Shown here: positions 1 through 11,386 of the stretch, piece after piece
Layout of the letters: each line of letters begins with the position of its first letter
Numbering within the stretch: the first letter of the stretch is position 1
DNA from: Patella vulgata
Lineage: Eukaryota > Mollusca > Gastropoda > Patellidae
Reading direction: 5' to 3'
Assembly (NCBI RefSeq): GCF_932274485.2
Contig: NC_065883.2
Coordinates: 45,416,539-45,480,538, forward strand
DNA length: 64,000 bases
Notes under the pieces: model-generated
What the model was told of the DNA's origin: nothing
Database searches by the model: none
The model's input: only the letters and a program-made list of their open reading frames with translations
Made by a program: the position numbers and the translations under genes

Positions 1-576
1 GTCCTCTGCGTGCGGTTTTGGACCAAGTGAGCGCCGATGAAGGAAGGTCAAGGTCATTACGATGTTCGCTTTATAAATAGCCCCCCCCCCCCCCCCGGCA
101 AAAAAAAATCCGATTTTTTTTCTCCAAAATTTTTTTGACGGAAAAAAAATTTTCTGTCACAAAAAAATAATTCGAATATTCCTAAAAATTGGTTTTACAA
201 AAAAACATTAAGTAGAAAAATTTAGAATTTTTTTTTTGAGAGAAATTTTTGAGAAGAAATTGTTTAAAAAAATCTGAAAATTCCGATTTTTTTTTCTCCA
301 AAATTTTTTTGACGAAAAAAAATTTCTGTCACAAAAAAAAAAAATCGAATTTTTCCGAAAAATTGGTTTTACAAAAAACATTCCGTCGAAAATAATTTTA
401 CAGAGAAAAATACTGGAAAAAAATTTAGAATTTTTTTTTGAGAGAAATTTTGGAGAAGAAATTGTTAAAAAAAATCTGAAAAGAAATTTTCCTTTGACCG
501 TAGGCGATCGCTCGCTTGTATGTTAATGAACTTATTTCATCAGCGCTCACCTGGTCCAAAACCACACACGAGGACT
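1..576. mobile_element. MITE-like element with ~34-bp terminal inverted repeats
   Basis: The first ~34 bases (GTCCTCTGCGTGCGGTTTTG...) return as an inverted repeat at about 543-576 (...CAAAACCACACACGAGGAC). The interior is A/T homopolymer-rich with a long C tract near 80 and an imperfect tandem duplication of ~171 bp (repeats starting near 110 and 281). No coding potential is seen. The left end lies at the window edge, so the true boundary may be outside. Likely a non-autonomous DNA transposon; superfamily not recognised. Confidence 0.6.
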
Positions 577-1742
577 AAACTCCGGGTTACTAAATAGCGA
601 CCGGAAAACTTAGAAGAGTAAACTGTTCCTCAAGCCATATTATTTCTACAGTCATTGTCATTAATCACAAATTACGGGATGATATACGAAAATGCAGGTT
701 TACTTTGAAATAGTGAAAATGATACTTTTCCATCTACAATCTTCAGATCAAAGGATGCAAGTTCTTATACAGTGCAGTATAATTTGTGCAACAGAAGACA
801 TCTCGAATATCGATTGTCGGAAAAAAACATTTTCTCGGGGACATTTTTTTTCTTCCGAATACGCATTCGGTGTAAGTCTTCAGCCACCAGGAAGTGGTTA
901 ACATAGTAATGTTTTATTACGATAGTAGTACATAACACAAATTGGTTGCCTGAGGTTCTCTGGGAGAAAATAGCCTCATCGGCTAGAGTCCTCTATTTCA
1001 CAAACAAAAACAACAATCGCTTCCTTGAAAATTTATCGATCAACCCTTTTTACAGACGTCCAGCTTACCACTTCCCGTCAATGTAGTAAGATAGAATATG
1101 TACTTTTCTCATGGACAATTGGGCGAAAGTTGGGGTATTCTCAAGGAAAACTGGTCAACAAGTTGGGGAAAAAAGCTCGAAAAGTAATCCAGAAAAAAAT
1201 CATGTGTGCGGCCCTCGGAATATGATGGAATATGTTGAATATTATTATGATTCAAGTGATTATATTTGATCCTGGAATGAAAGTAAGCTCAGAAACAAGT
1301 AGATTTTTAGCCCTTCCAACGAGATGGATAGCTCTTGGAAAGGATAGACACTTTTCAGATTACAGCCGGTCCAAGAATTTGCGTGGCATCCATTTCGTTT
1401 GGTGATTAGGACACATAGCGGTTAAACCTGGAACTTCAACTCGAACTATTCAGAGATTTATTTACTCGCTTTTGATGATACTTGCTGTTTTATAATGCGA
1501 TTTTTTTGTTACCTAGGGAGGAGTTGGCCTAGTCGCGCCTTCCACTAATTCGTACCACCCTGATTCCAGCGTTACGGGTAAGAATCAGGAGACCGGCGCA
1601 ACCGGCATATAATGAGCAGTGTTTAATCTACTGAAATACTGAAACACAGAAATTTACTGAAATTTACTGAAAACAAAAATTAAAATACAAAATATAATAT
1701 GGTCAATGATGGAGGTAGACTGATTGCGTCTTTTAAAACATT
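577..1742. other. Intergenic stretch, no gene recognised
   Basis: Short ORFs occur here but none shows a recognisable motif. Around 1515-1610 lies a GC-richer patch with a small hairpin (CTGATTC...GAATCAG), of unknown meaning. Confidence 0.5.
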
Positions 1743-1903
1743 CAAAACATAATAGGCATCAACAAAATTTTGGAGAAAAAAAAATCGGAATTTTTTTTTT
1801 TTTTGGGGGGGGGGGGGGGGGGTGCTATTTGTAAAACGAACATCGTAATGACCTTGACCTTCCTTCATCGGCATCGGCGCTCACATGGTCCAAAACCGCA
1901 CAC
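1743..1903. mobile_element. Partial second copy of the MITE at 1-576
   Basis: From the G tract near 1805 to 1903 the sequence is close to the reverse complement of bases 1-95: the same order of C/G tract, a stretch matching 'aacatcgtaatgaccttgac', and the terminal GGTCCAAAACCGCACAC. Only one end is present. Confidence 0.6.
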
Positions 1904-1925
1904 AGAGGACCAGGCTCCGGGTTAC

Positions 1926-2052
1926 CTATTTAGGCTGTTTTCCGGTATTTAGGATGTTTTCCGATATTTAGTGTTTTTTTCCGGTATTCAGTATAAAATG
2001 GTGTTTTCCGGTTGTTTTCCGGTTGTTTTCCGGTGTTTCCGGTTGTTTTCCG
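1926..2052. repeat. Minisatellite of TTTTCCGGT-type units
   Basis: At least eight imperfect copies of a short unit centred on 'gttttccggt' with variable ATTTAG spacers. It lies directly beside the MITE end. Confidence 0.75.
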
Positions 2053-2424
2053 GTGTATAGTATGGCCCCTATATCATAATCGTACGGAATTTTGATTTCA
2101 AAGCAATTTCAGTATGTTGTCACGTGACAATTGTGCTGTGTGTATCAATTGACGAATGAATAAAAACTTTTGCCAAGTTACGTGACTATAGTTACCCGAT
2201 AGACAAAGACTACAAATTGTGTTATGAAGAAATGCCATGCGGTGTCGTATCAGCATATTTTAGCTACGGCATTTTCTGATACTGGCAATAGATGAAAAAT
2301 GCTAATATTTTAGATCATCGACTTATGAAATGCGAACGTTTCATCGAATAAACGAAGACAGTAATTAATTTATTCTGGAATATTACGGACGTGAACTTCA
2401 AGATTTTACGTGAATTAAAGTAGC

Positions 2425-2840
2425 TAAGTCTCTAACTCAATATCATCCAAAATCTTCAACATTGAAAACACAAATTATTTGTCAATTTAAATCAACATTG
2501 ATGCTGTGTTCTTACCGGAAAAGATGGGCTTCTGATATCCAATATTTAAGACAAAATAAACATTTTACCATTGGTACACGAATCGTGTACCATAATGCGT
2601 TTCAGCCCCAGTTCTAGCAAGAGACTCGAGGAACGAGGCTAGACATATTGCACCAAACCAAACGGTGTATGTAGACTGGAATAACCAGGCGTTAGAAATT
2701 TGCATTCGATTGAGACTGCTGGCTTATTTCACGGAACATAACTGATTTGAAATTAGAGTAAAAACGGAAACCATTAATTGTATATCAGTTTATATACATT
2801 CATATTACAGTATTATATGAGTTCCGACCCAATTGTGTCA
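2425..2840. repeat. Dispersed direct repeat, copy 1
   Basis: About 0.4 kb here reappears in the same orientation at 4490-4900. Shared landmarks in order: 'acaaattatttgtcaatt', 'cttctgatatccaatattta', 'tcgtgtaccataatgcgttt', 'gaacgaggctagacatatt'. No ORF is present. Element type unknown. Confidence 0.7.
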
Positions 2841-4489
2841 ATTTCTTAGTCCCAAATGTTAGCGATTTAGCTCCTTTAAATATGAAAAATTTTCAAAAGG
2901 TGTATCCGTCGTTATTTTTGTAGTAATCACATACAGTGTACATTAAAATACGACATTCCCCACAACAAATTACCAAGAATTATTTTTGTTATATTAAAGG
3001 GAATGGAGCTTATAATTAACCCATATCCTACGGGTCCTCAATTGACCCAATTCCGGCCGGTTCGTTTCAAAATGGATAAAGAACCTGATGCTTACCCATC
3101 TCAAACATCTTAAAAATGAATGTAGTTTGAGATTATTTTGGGCATAATTCGGGATGTCATCGTATCGCGATACGTATTGCGTTATCGGTTTGCCGTATCG
3201 TATCGAAAATGAACTGTATCGACACAGCCCTAATACAGTGTGGTTAAAGTCCATTCATACCAGGACGTGAGGTACACTTCCCGTTACATCCACTGTCACT
3301 GGTTTATAACGGGAAGGTCAAGAATACAGCGCGATGTTCAATAGCTACAGTAGGCCTAAACATTTGTTATGATATACATCTACTCGTTTGTCAGTTATTG
3401 TTGAGTGAAAGGCTGATCTATTCATTCTATTCTAACTCTGACCTACATGTACATCCTCTGTAAAATGAAATGATAATGTTTCTTTGACATGTATAGTGCT
3501 TGATGACAGTCTGTAGGAATATTTTTCAGATTTTATTCATGGGTGGGGATTTTATTTTGGAGGAGGGGGGGGGGTATTAATTAAAGCTTGCGCTTGAAAA
3601 GCCCTAGATCATAGTCTGTCATCAAGTCTAACATGGCGTGGGTCGACTGTCAAAACTGCGCAAGTGAATTTAACAATGTTAGTCCCGAAATAATTTAGGC
3701 TTAGTGTGCTAACTGGTAGAGTAGGCTAGTTAAAGTAGTTTTAAACAGTTTTTGTTGAGTAGTCGAGACGAGTGGACTTTAACCTCAATCCCCATCTCTC
3801 TCTTGGAGTCTTTCTCTCTCTCAACCCAGTCTTTGGATGGGTTATATTCCTTGTTTAGGTCTGCCCTTTTTTTAATATAAAATAAAGTAAGATACCCCGT
3901 ATTTTTCAAGCCTATTATTATAAGGTAAGTATATAATAATATCAATAATTCCCCCCCCCCCTGTTGACCTTGAACCTTGTCCAAAAGATCGCAAGAAAGT
4001 AGTTCGAAAGATAGCGTAACCCTAGTAACTCACAATGTGATTCTTCAAGACGATTCCCATTCATAGAGAAATGAAATGGGATTTAACACTATACAGACCC
4101 AATGCAGTATGCTATGTGAAGGGGGGGGGGGATTTTTCCAGACTTTGGCGGTAAAGGGTACGGTGTGCTCTTATTTCATCATCATTCGAAATCAATCATA
4201 AATGTCATCGATGAAAGCTTTGCTTTAAAGACTTGCAGAAGCCTACAGACAAATCTAGGGTTTATTTATTTATGAGAAATATTGAAATATGATCAATTAA
4301 AGTGTGTTTATTTGTAAATGTTAGCCACAAAGTTGCCTATAATAATATACATAATATAAAGGGTATTTACAATTATGAGGTGATGATGAAAATCAATATT
4401 ATATTTACGAGTTTTCGCGTAATCGGTGATTCATTGTGAATAACATTTAGTAAACTTGACAATCAATTAATTGTTTCCTATAGTGCTAT
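2841..4489. other. Non-coding stretch between the two dispersed repeat copies
   Basis: No gene is recognised. It contains C/G homopolymer tracts near 3560, 3950 and 4120, and palindromic GTATCG words near 3170-3230 of the kind seen at hAT-type element ends; neither is enough for a call. Confidence 0.45.
4068..4125 (-). mobile_element. Possible SINE tail fragment
   Basis: 'aaatgaaatgggatttaac' followed by 'cagtatgctatgtga' resembles the tail and adjacent body of the SINE at 21409-21775. Only ~60 bp, so tentative. Confidence 0.35.
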
Positions 4490-4900
4490 ACAAGTCTCTA
4501 ACTGAATACCATATTATAGTCTTACACATTGAAAATACGGATTATTTGTCAATTCAAATGAACATTGGTGTTTTGATCTTACCAGGAAAAGATAGGCTTC
4601 TGATATCCAATATTTAAGACAAAATAAGCATTTTACAATTGGTACATGATTCGTGTACCATAGTGCGTTTCAGCGTCATTTGTAACAAGTGATCAAAAAA
4701 GAACGAGGCTAGACATATTCAACAACTCATGTCAAACGGTGACGCCCAATCTTATCTGGGGAGCATGCGCAATAGACTGAAATAACCAGACGCTAGAAAT
4801 TGCTATTCGGTTGCGACTCATGCCATATTTCACTGGACATACATGTAATTGATTTGAAATCGGAAACAATTGAATATATACAATCAGATTACATTATTAT
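4490..4900. repeat. Dispersed direct repeat, copy 2
   Basis: Second copy of the repeat at 2425-2840, same landmarks and order, diverged by substitutions and a short extra segment (near 4735-4770). Confidence 0.7.
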
Positions 4901-5645
4901 ATGCGTTGCGAAACATTTGGGTCAATTTCTAGATTTCTCAATCTAATTAAAATATAGATTTATACTTCGTTTCGTTTTTTATACTTCCGATGGCCTACAC
5001 TACATGTAGATCTAACAAGTTATAGTGGGAGTTCACGTTCTATGACGTCAGGTACCAAGCAAGCGACATTTGACCCGATTACGTCAGTCATTCGATTAAC
5101 CAATTAGCGACCGCCATGTATTTTTTATCTACTTTTGCTTGGTTTTGATTTCTATTGCCGCTAATGTCTACACACAGTCCCGCGCAAAAAAGTTCAAACG
5201 CTCGATTCGACAGACCATTTGATTGGCAGAACACGAGTTAAATAACAACGCTTCCAGATCCAAGTGTAGTAAAGACAAGTAAAACGAAATTTTGAACTAT
5301 AAAAACGAAACAAAATTGGATCTGTGTTTTAATCAGATTGCTAGATTTGTAGGTCCAAAATATTAGCGATTATTGTCTTCACTTGCTAACTTTGTTGCCC
5401 AAACTCAAACGATCGACAAGGTTGTGTGCAGCTTTGATAGCAACACACACGATTGTCACAATTTGTCAATCTTTACCCCCCTTCAAAATATTACGATGAT
5501 TTAGGTCATCATTTACCAGGGTTCAGACAGTAATTGTATAGAGCATGCACTAGTAATTAACATAGTACTTTTATTAGTAGAGAGCAGAGCCGTTACTACT
5601 TAAGCAATAAGAATAAGAATGATGAGATCTAATTCAGAAACGCCG
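4901..5645. other. Non-coding stretch with a CRE-like palindrome
   Basis: No ORF of note. TGACGTCA occurs near 5043 and 'ccaat' near 5100, the sort of motifs found in promoters, but no gene follows that would make this a promoter. Confidence 0.4.
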
Positions 5646-7450
5646 TGGCTATCTTACGACCAGGCGTAAGAATTATTGATGGACTACATGGTGGAAGTTC
5701 CGGTAGCGCATGCGCAAGTTACAAAATTTTGGAATAGGAGACAGGCTATTTTTACGACGACTACAATGTCCAGCTTCCATGCTTAGCCTGACATCAGAAG
5801 GGGTCATTTCGGTACCGTAATTATAATATATATAATAGGCCTATTTGAAATTCAGTTTTAATATCTTAAATTATTATTTGATTTTTTAAAGAAAGCTTAC
5901 ATCTAAAAAGAGAAGCACACAGCGCAACGCTCCAGAAGATAAGCGTAAAATGGGCCTTATCAAAGAATACGGGGTGTACTGGCACTTTGACATTTAAAAG
6001 TGGCCCATTTTAAAGAATTGCCCATTCTTAGGACATCCCCTCTTGCAAATTGCACCATTGTGTAACTTGCGCATGCATGCGCTTTCGTAACTGCCACCAT
6101 GTCGTAATCGTAAGAATAGCGAGAACGCTATGGAGGCGGTCCTGCGCATATGTTATATGTGGATTCAGGGCAGACCTGTCAACTCTAACGCATCAGACGG
6201 TAAAGTGCCGCGAAAAAGCCTCATGTACCGTTCTACTGAGTGGTAATAGATTTCTACCGCATTTTCAAACAAAGATTTTTTTCATTTTCTCGCCAAAACT
6301 ATGGAACTAAGGGAAGCAACAATAAATATCGAGACTTTCGGTTATCAACATCGATTTGGGATATTGTAAGGTGTAATTTAGCTAAGAGATTTGTTCTCAA
6401 ATTCTTTTCAACCTATTTTAAAGTTAATAAAGCAGATATAATTATTGGCACATACTCTTAAAATGCGTAGTTATAAACTAAACAAATAGCTACCAATTTA
6501 CAGCAGCAATGGCTGACATTTTCGTTTGCGCGGGTACGTAGTACGTACATACAGAATCTAATACAATACTTTGAATGCAACACAACCTGGAACTTTAATT
6601 TCAAGATGGGAATACGTCTCCACGATTCTGACTTACTCTCGAATAAATGTAAAAGCAGATTTACGGAATCACGGGAGAAAAAAATCCCGTACATTGAGAG
6701 GATAATCGCCATGGGCCATGAAGGGCATGATTAAATCGATACCAATATTTAGTTGTTTGGAAAACTAATTTTTTATGCCCCCCCCCCTCTCTATTCCTAA
6801 TGTAGAAATACTATATAATCTTACATGAAACAATATTGACAAAAACTGGGGAACACATGTCACAAGGATATTTTAAAATCATGCTAAGTTAAAAGAAAAG
6901 AAAAGTGGTATTGGTAAGCCTACTGCCAGTACACTGGACTGGTAATTTTAATTTTCTTTTTTTTACGTTACTAATTATTTCTTTTTGTAGTCTACATAAT
7001 CAATTTTGGTTTAGTAATTAGTTACATAAATAATTCTAGATATGGTTACCATTGCTTGGGTATATTTTATCTATTACCAAATGAAATGCAATTTTTGTAT
7101 TGTTGGGCCTGCAGTTCAGTGTATCATTTCTAAATTAATTACCCTTGGAAGTGCGAATTTACGCGTTGTTTTGGAAATCTACTGCCAAATCATGGTTTCT
7201 AGTGCATTTTTTACACTACGCTACTGCATTTCAGCTCTGAGGGGTTGACGGGTCTGATTCAGGGTTAGGGTAAGGGTTAGGGCTAGCCCTGTTTACATCT
7301 CGAGACTTTGACGAAATCTGCAGGTCCTAGGCCTTACCCTAACCCACATATGACGTCATAATATGCGCAGGACCGTCTCCGATCTAGCGTTCTCCTATAA
7401 GAATAGTCCATGGCATCAATAATTCTTACGCCTCGTCGTAAGAATAGCCA
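5646..7450. mobile_element. TIR element with self-complementary ends (~1.8 kb)
   Basis: The left end (TGGCTATCTTACGACCAGGC, continuing to ~5681) is matched by an inverted copy at ~7414-7450, differing by few bases. Each end can itself fold (TTCTTACG...CGTAAGAA). A further related internal copy occurs near 6090-6160. The interior has no convincing coding sequence, so this looks non-autonomous; superfamily unknown and no clear target duplication is seen. Confidence 0.6.
7255..7350. repeat. Short degenerate telomere-like tract
   Basis: GGGTTAGGGTAAGGGTTAGG near 7262 and CCTTACCCTAACCC near 7340, in opposite orientation. Similar words occur at 16985-17090. Too short and degenerate to be telomeric. 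Confidence 0.5.
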
Positions 7451-7958
7451 AGTAAAGCAAAGTAAAAAATTTTAAACGAACGTAATTTTTGTACGCTGCT
7501 GTAACAACTAAAGAGCTAAATTTTAATATTACAATTATTACAGTTATTCAAAATCGTTAACAACACCTGACAACAAACAGTATTTTTGATTTTCCAGTTC
7601 GTTAATCGTTGTTGAAAATTTCACGTGCGATGGCTATTATGCGTCGCTTGTCTAGTAACCACTTGGCAACCTTTCATTGAGCGTGGATCAGCTTTTAATA
7701 GCGCAAATTTTGATTGTGTTGGTCACCTTAACACTTTATTATAAACATTAACTTACCAAGTAATTGCAGTGGGAATGGCACCTCACAATGGCGGAGTTGA
7801 CAGCTGATTGGAGTCACGTGATACCATAGCGTGCCCGCGTTATTTGGGTTGTCTCCCCTGAGAATTGAACTTTTGCGACAAGTGGCGACATCTTGTGGGG
7901 TGATAAACACCCTTCTTGGGTCAACGCAATAAAGTGGGGTTTTTTCATTTTGGAACAG
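7451..7958. other. Upstream region of the host-like remnant
   Basis: No gene established. 'cacaATGGCGGAG' near 7786 is a good-looking start context giving a 13-codon frame, and CACGTG lies near 7814. 'ttttttcattttggaacag' ending at 7958 resembles a 3' splice acceptor leading into the following coding remnant. All three are suggestive only. Confidence 0.4.
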
Positions 7959-8859
7959 AATTTGTTGACCAAAGATTTAGCACTTAAACAGGCTAAGAAA
8001 AGGATCAGTCAACTAGAGACATATGTCAGAATATGTGCTTACAATGCCAAAGTTAGAGTACCAGAATCGGATATAAATATGGAATTGTTCAGAAAATGCA
8101 CAATGACCAAGCAGCTAGCCACCATACATCCTCGATTATGTTGCGGACACGATCTATGAGCTTAGAATCGGCGGAAAAGCATTCTGTCCAAGAAGTACCA
8201 CTTGGAACAAATTCTACAGCGACTTCAAAAGAGAAAAGAAACAGAACACTGGCCAATAACCCAACAAAGTTTACTATGATTTCGAAACAAAACGATATTT
8301 GTTTGAATATCAGTCTTTAGCTTGTAACCCAGACGCTTCAAAAGAATTAGATGATATGACCAGTACAGAAATTATAAATTTTAAACCAAGTCCTAATTCA
8401 GAAGGATATTCAGGAAACAATAGAGAAACAACAAATACGTGTCTTGGAAGTAAGATACCCTCTTCTAAAATGAATATTTCGGAGACGGGTAATCATCTAA
8501 GGGTGGCTAATGTACATATACCCGTGAAATCTAATGTCAAAGGGCTTGCTAAACTCCATCAATTTGTTTACAGTACAAATTTGAGCACGAAGAGAAACAC
8601 ATTGCAGTTGGATTCTTTGGACAGAAACACCGAAAGCAACAGGGATCATTCCCCACACCAAAGCTTTGAACAGCCAACCTTAACCCTACTAAATAAAAAC
8701 AAAAACTCAGGGGATGAAGGGTCAGTGGATACTGTGATCGGTTATGATGAAGAACTTAATCATTTTATCGACATGTTTCTTAAAAGCAACACATTCGATT
8801 TTACAAACTCAGTTAGTGACAGTAACGATGAAAATAGTTCTGGTGACAATGATCTGTAA
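7959..8859 (+). pseudogene. Host-like coding remnant, possibly a decayed 3'-terminal exon, function unknown
   Basis: From a plausible splice acceptor at 7958 a phase-0 frame starts NLLTKDLALKQAKKRISQLE, a heptad-like, probably coiled-coil stretch. Near 8130 the sensible reading moves to the next frame and continues (ILDYVADTIYELRIGGKAFC ... TTWNKFYSDFK), meets one in-frame TAA at 8257, then runs open to 8859 as KVYYDFETKRYLFEYQSLAC followed by a Ser/Asn/Asp-rich tail ending DENSSGDNDL. One frame change and one stop are therefore needed to explain it. The product is not recognised. A poly(A) signal follows at 8960. It could be a decayed terminal exon, a retrocopy, or a real exon with assembly errors. 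It carries no transposase or RT motif. Confidence 0.5.
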
Positions 8860-8959
8860 AGTGTCATTTTTCTAAACGTTTTCCATCATATAGTCCTAAT
8901 TTGTTATTTGTCCAAAACTATTTATTAGAATTAGTTGTTGTTTAAACAATATTTTATTC

Positions 8960-8965
8960 AATAAA
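8960..8965 (+). promoter_or_regulatory. Candidate poly(A) signal AATAAA
   Basis: AATAAA 101 bases after the stop of the preceding coding remnant, the expected position for a 3' UTR end. Confidence 0.45.
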
Positions 8966-9284
8966 CTGAATTGGATTGAACAGCAGGCAAAGGTCTACGT
9001 AAGTTCTCTCCAAACATATAAGATAGTTAAATCTTATGTTTACAATAAACAATGATAGACATATGTATAAGGCAGTAAGTTACAAACATATATACATTTC
9101 TTGGATTGTAATGGTAAGATATTAGACGTCTTCAATATGATGAACGTCAAAAGTTCTCAAATTACAGAATATTTTGAAAAATATAAACTATTATATCAAT
9201 TTCAATTCTGGTTTTGGAAAAGAAATCTTTTATGCTGATAACTGGCGAGCAGTAACCAACATGCTTAATGTGTCACAGCCTGTA
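8966..9284. other. Non-coding stretch
   Basis: Nothing recognised between the poly(A) signal and the next transposase remnant. Confidence 0.4.
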
Positions 9285-9900
9285 ATCGTTGGGGTAATCG
9301 TCGATGGGCGCGTGTAATGTTCTCCGATGAGTCCAGATTTACTCTGGATTTCACCGATAGGCGTGCTCGCATTTGGCGGATATGTAAATAAGCGTCATGC
9401 TAAGGTTAATGTCAGACATCATGACAGAATCAGGCATAGGTCGTTATGGTGTGGGGAGGAATCACAATGACTGACAGAACGGACCTGCATATTGTTCAAG
9501 GAAGGGTCACTGGTGTGTACTACCATGGGCACATCCTGGCACCGATAGTTCTGCTCTTCGCTCAATCTACAGGTCGACGTTTCATCTTTCAAGATGATGA
9601 TGCCCGTGCCCACCGCTTGTGTCGTGAATGACTACCTCCAGCGTCACCATATTGTCCTTATACCTTGGCCAGCAATGAGTCCTGACCTTTCCCCTATAGA
9701 GCATGTATGGGACATGGTCGGGAGACTTGTTCGTCAACGTCAACGTCAACCGACAACACTGCAAGAATTGGCCGTGGCACTGCAAGAGGAGTTGGTCAGA
9801 TTGCCCCAAATCGTGATTGGATTGAACGGTTGATTAGGAGCACGCAACGACGAATTGCTGAATATTTGAGGATTGGTGGAGCAATTACTCATTATTTAGA
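9285..9900 (+). pseudogene. Tc1-like transposase remnant (family 1)
   Basis: Fragments read NRRWARVMFSDESRFTLDF, VMVWGGITMTDRTDLHIVQG, GRRFIFQDDDARAHR and SNESLTFPL/SPDLSPIEHVWDM in changing frames. They align in order with the central and C-terminal parts of the intact protein at 31138-32157, including all three catalytic regions (first D in FSDES, second in QDD, E in PIEHVWD). The N-terminal DNA-binding half and the terminal inverted repeats are not seen. Several frameshifts and stops: a dead copy abutting the next Tc1 element. Confidence 0.8.
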
Positions 9901-9984
9901 CAGAAATCAAAAACGTCCATTTTCACTTTTGACAGTGTATCTCTTTTCGAGTAAAATGGGACCGTCAGATAAGCCGCTCATATA

Positions 9985-11386
9985 TTATGCAATTCTATGA
10001 ACTATTGTTTCACAAATGCTCCCAAACGCAAAAAATATCGGCCCGTGTACACAAAAAAAAATTGCACAAGATGCACATGAAAAACCCAATATTCACGTGC
10101 AGCATTGTGTGTGAGCCCTTTAAAAGCATGTTTTCAACTTAATGTGCAGTACATAAACTGTGAAACGGAAATCTGTCGTAATTTGTTGTTGGACGTGTGA
10201 AGGAATCGAGCTAGAGATGCCGAGACTTACTGAAAATCAACGGAATGAAGCCATGGGAATGTCCAGGGCTGGCATGTCTACACGTGCTATTGCCAGACAC
10301 TTCAATTGTCATCAGTCCACTATTGTAAGGTTGGTGGAACGTGTTCGAGTTACTGGATCAACACGTGACCGTCAACGTCCTGGTCCACAACCCAGGCTCA
10401 AGACCGCTATATCCGGGTCACTCATCTGCGTGACAGATTCCGCCCAGCGACTCCGAACAGGTGCAGCAGTCGTCGGAAGAGAAGGACCAGTAAGTGCCAA
10501 CACCGTAAGACTTCGTCTAAGTGAAGTAGGACTCCGTGCACGACGACCTTATGCTGGAGCTATCCTCAGGATTCATCACCGTCAGCGGCGTTTGATATGG
10601 GCTCAAGGACACCAGACATGAAGAAGAGTAGACTGGCAAAGTGTGCTCTTCAGTGACGAGAGTCGCTTTCATCTTTATCACGCTGATGGCCGTCAACGTC
10701 TTGCAGACTGCTGCGTCTTCGAAACGAATCGATGGGGTGGGGGAAGTGTAATGGTGGGGGGAGGCTTCACATTTCATCACCGGACCGCCCTACACATTTG
10801 CAGGGGTCGCGTTAATGCTGTAGCCTACCGTGATGATGTCTTGCAACCAATTGTTGTTCCGATGTTTCGAGCGCACCTACAAATTTCAGCACTTCCAACA
10901 GGATAATGCACGTCCGCATACCGCCCGTTTTAGTATGGACTACCTGGCTGCTAACAACATCAATGTCTTGGACTGGCCAGCCATGTCTATGGACATGGCA
11001 TCGATAGAACATGTCTGGGATGAGATTGGACTCTGTCTGTATAGGAGATCACAGATGCACACCATTGCTGCTTTAGAAGCTGCTCTTGTCCAAGAATGGA
11101 ACAATTTGCCCCAGGCCTTCTTTCAAACATTGGTAAATTCCATGCGACGTCGCTGCACAGCGTGGGTAAGAGCCCGTGGAGGACACACGCGCTACTGACA
11201 TCTGTGTCGTACTTTTGGTTTTGACCCCTCTGACTTTGTACCGTTGATTACAGATTAAACATCCATGTACAAATGGGTTGTTATTGATGTGTTCCTATTT
11301 GAATATTGTTCACAATAAGAAGCAAAATAAATAAGATATGTTTACAGGATCATTTAACTAAGTGATGCGTTTTCCATGGCGCTCAG
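9985..11386 (+). mobile_element. Tc1-like transposon, family 2, 5'-truncated
   Basis: The right end is the terminal repeat CTGAGCGCCATGGAAAACGC (read on the minus strand), followed by TA. The same terminus starts the copies at 25434, 48002 and 63533. The left ~60 bp found in those copies is missing here; the element begins within 'attatgcaa' directly after the family-1 remnant. Carries a broken transposase. Confidence 0.8.
10217..11198 (+). pseudogene. Tc1-like transposase (family 2), broken
   Basis: Starts MPRLTENQRNEAMGMSRAGM, a paired-type helix-turn-helix (ARHFNCHQSTIVRLVERVR), then FSDESRFHLYH (first Asp), FQQDNARPHTARF (second Asp) and ASIEHVWDEIG (Glu). Spacing between the second Asp and the Glu is 34 residues, the DD34E signature of Tc1. 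It ends RARGGHTRY like the other families here. At least one in-frame stop (after WAQGHQT) and a frame change near 10880 (between FRAHLQ and FQHFQQDN) break it. Confidence 0.85.

Noticed and set aside
3170-3245. GTATCG-rich palindromic words suggesting a hAT-type element end
   Set aside because: Only one end-like patch, no partner end and no target duplication found.
6050-6712. Several 70-86 codon frames inside the TIR element
   Set aside because: Overlapping in different frames, no motif, alternative starts; consistent with chance.
7255-7350. Internal telomere or chromosome fusion point
   Set aside because: Only a few degenerate GGGTTA words in both orientations.
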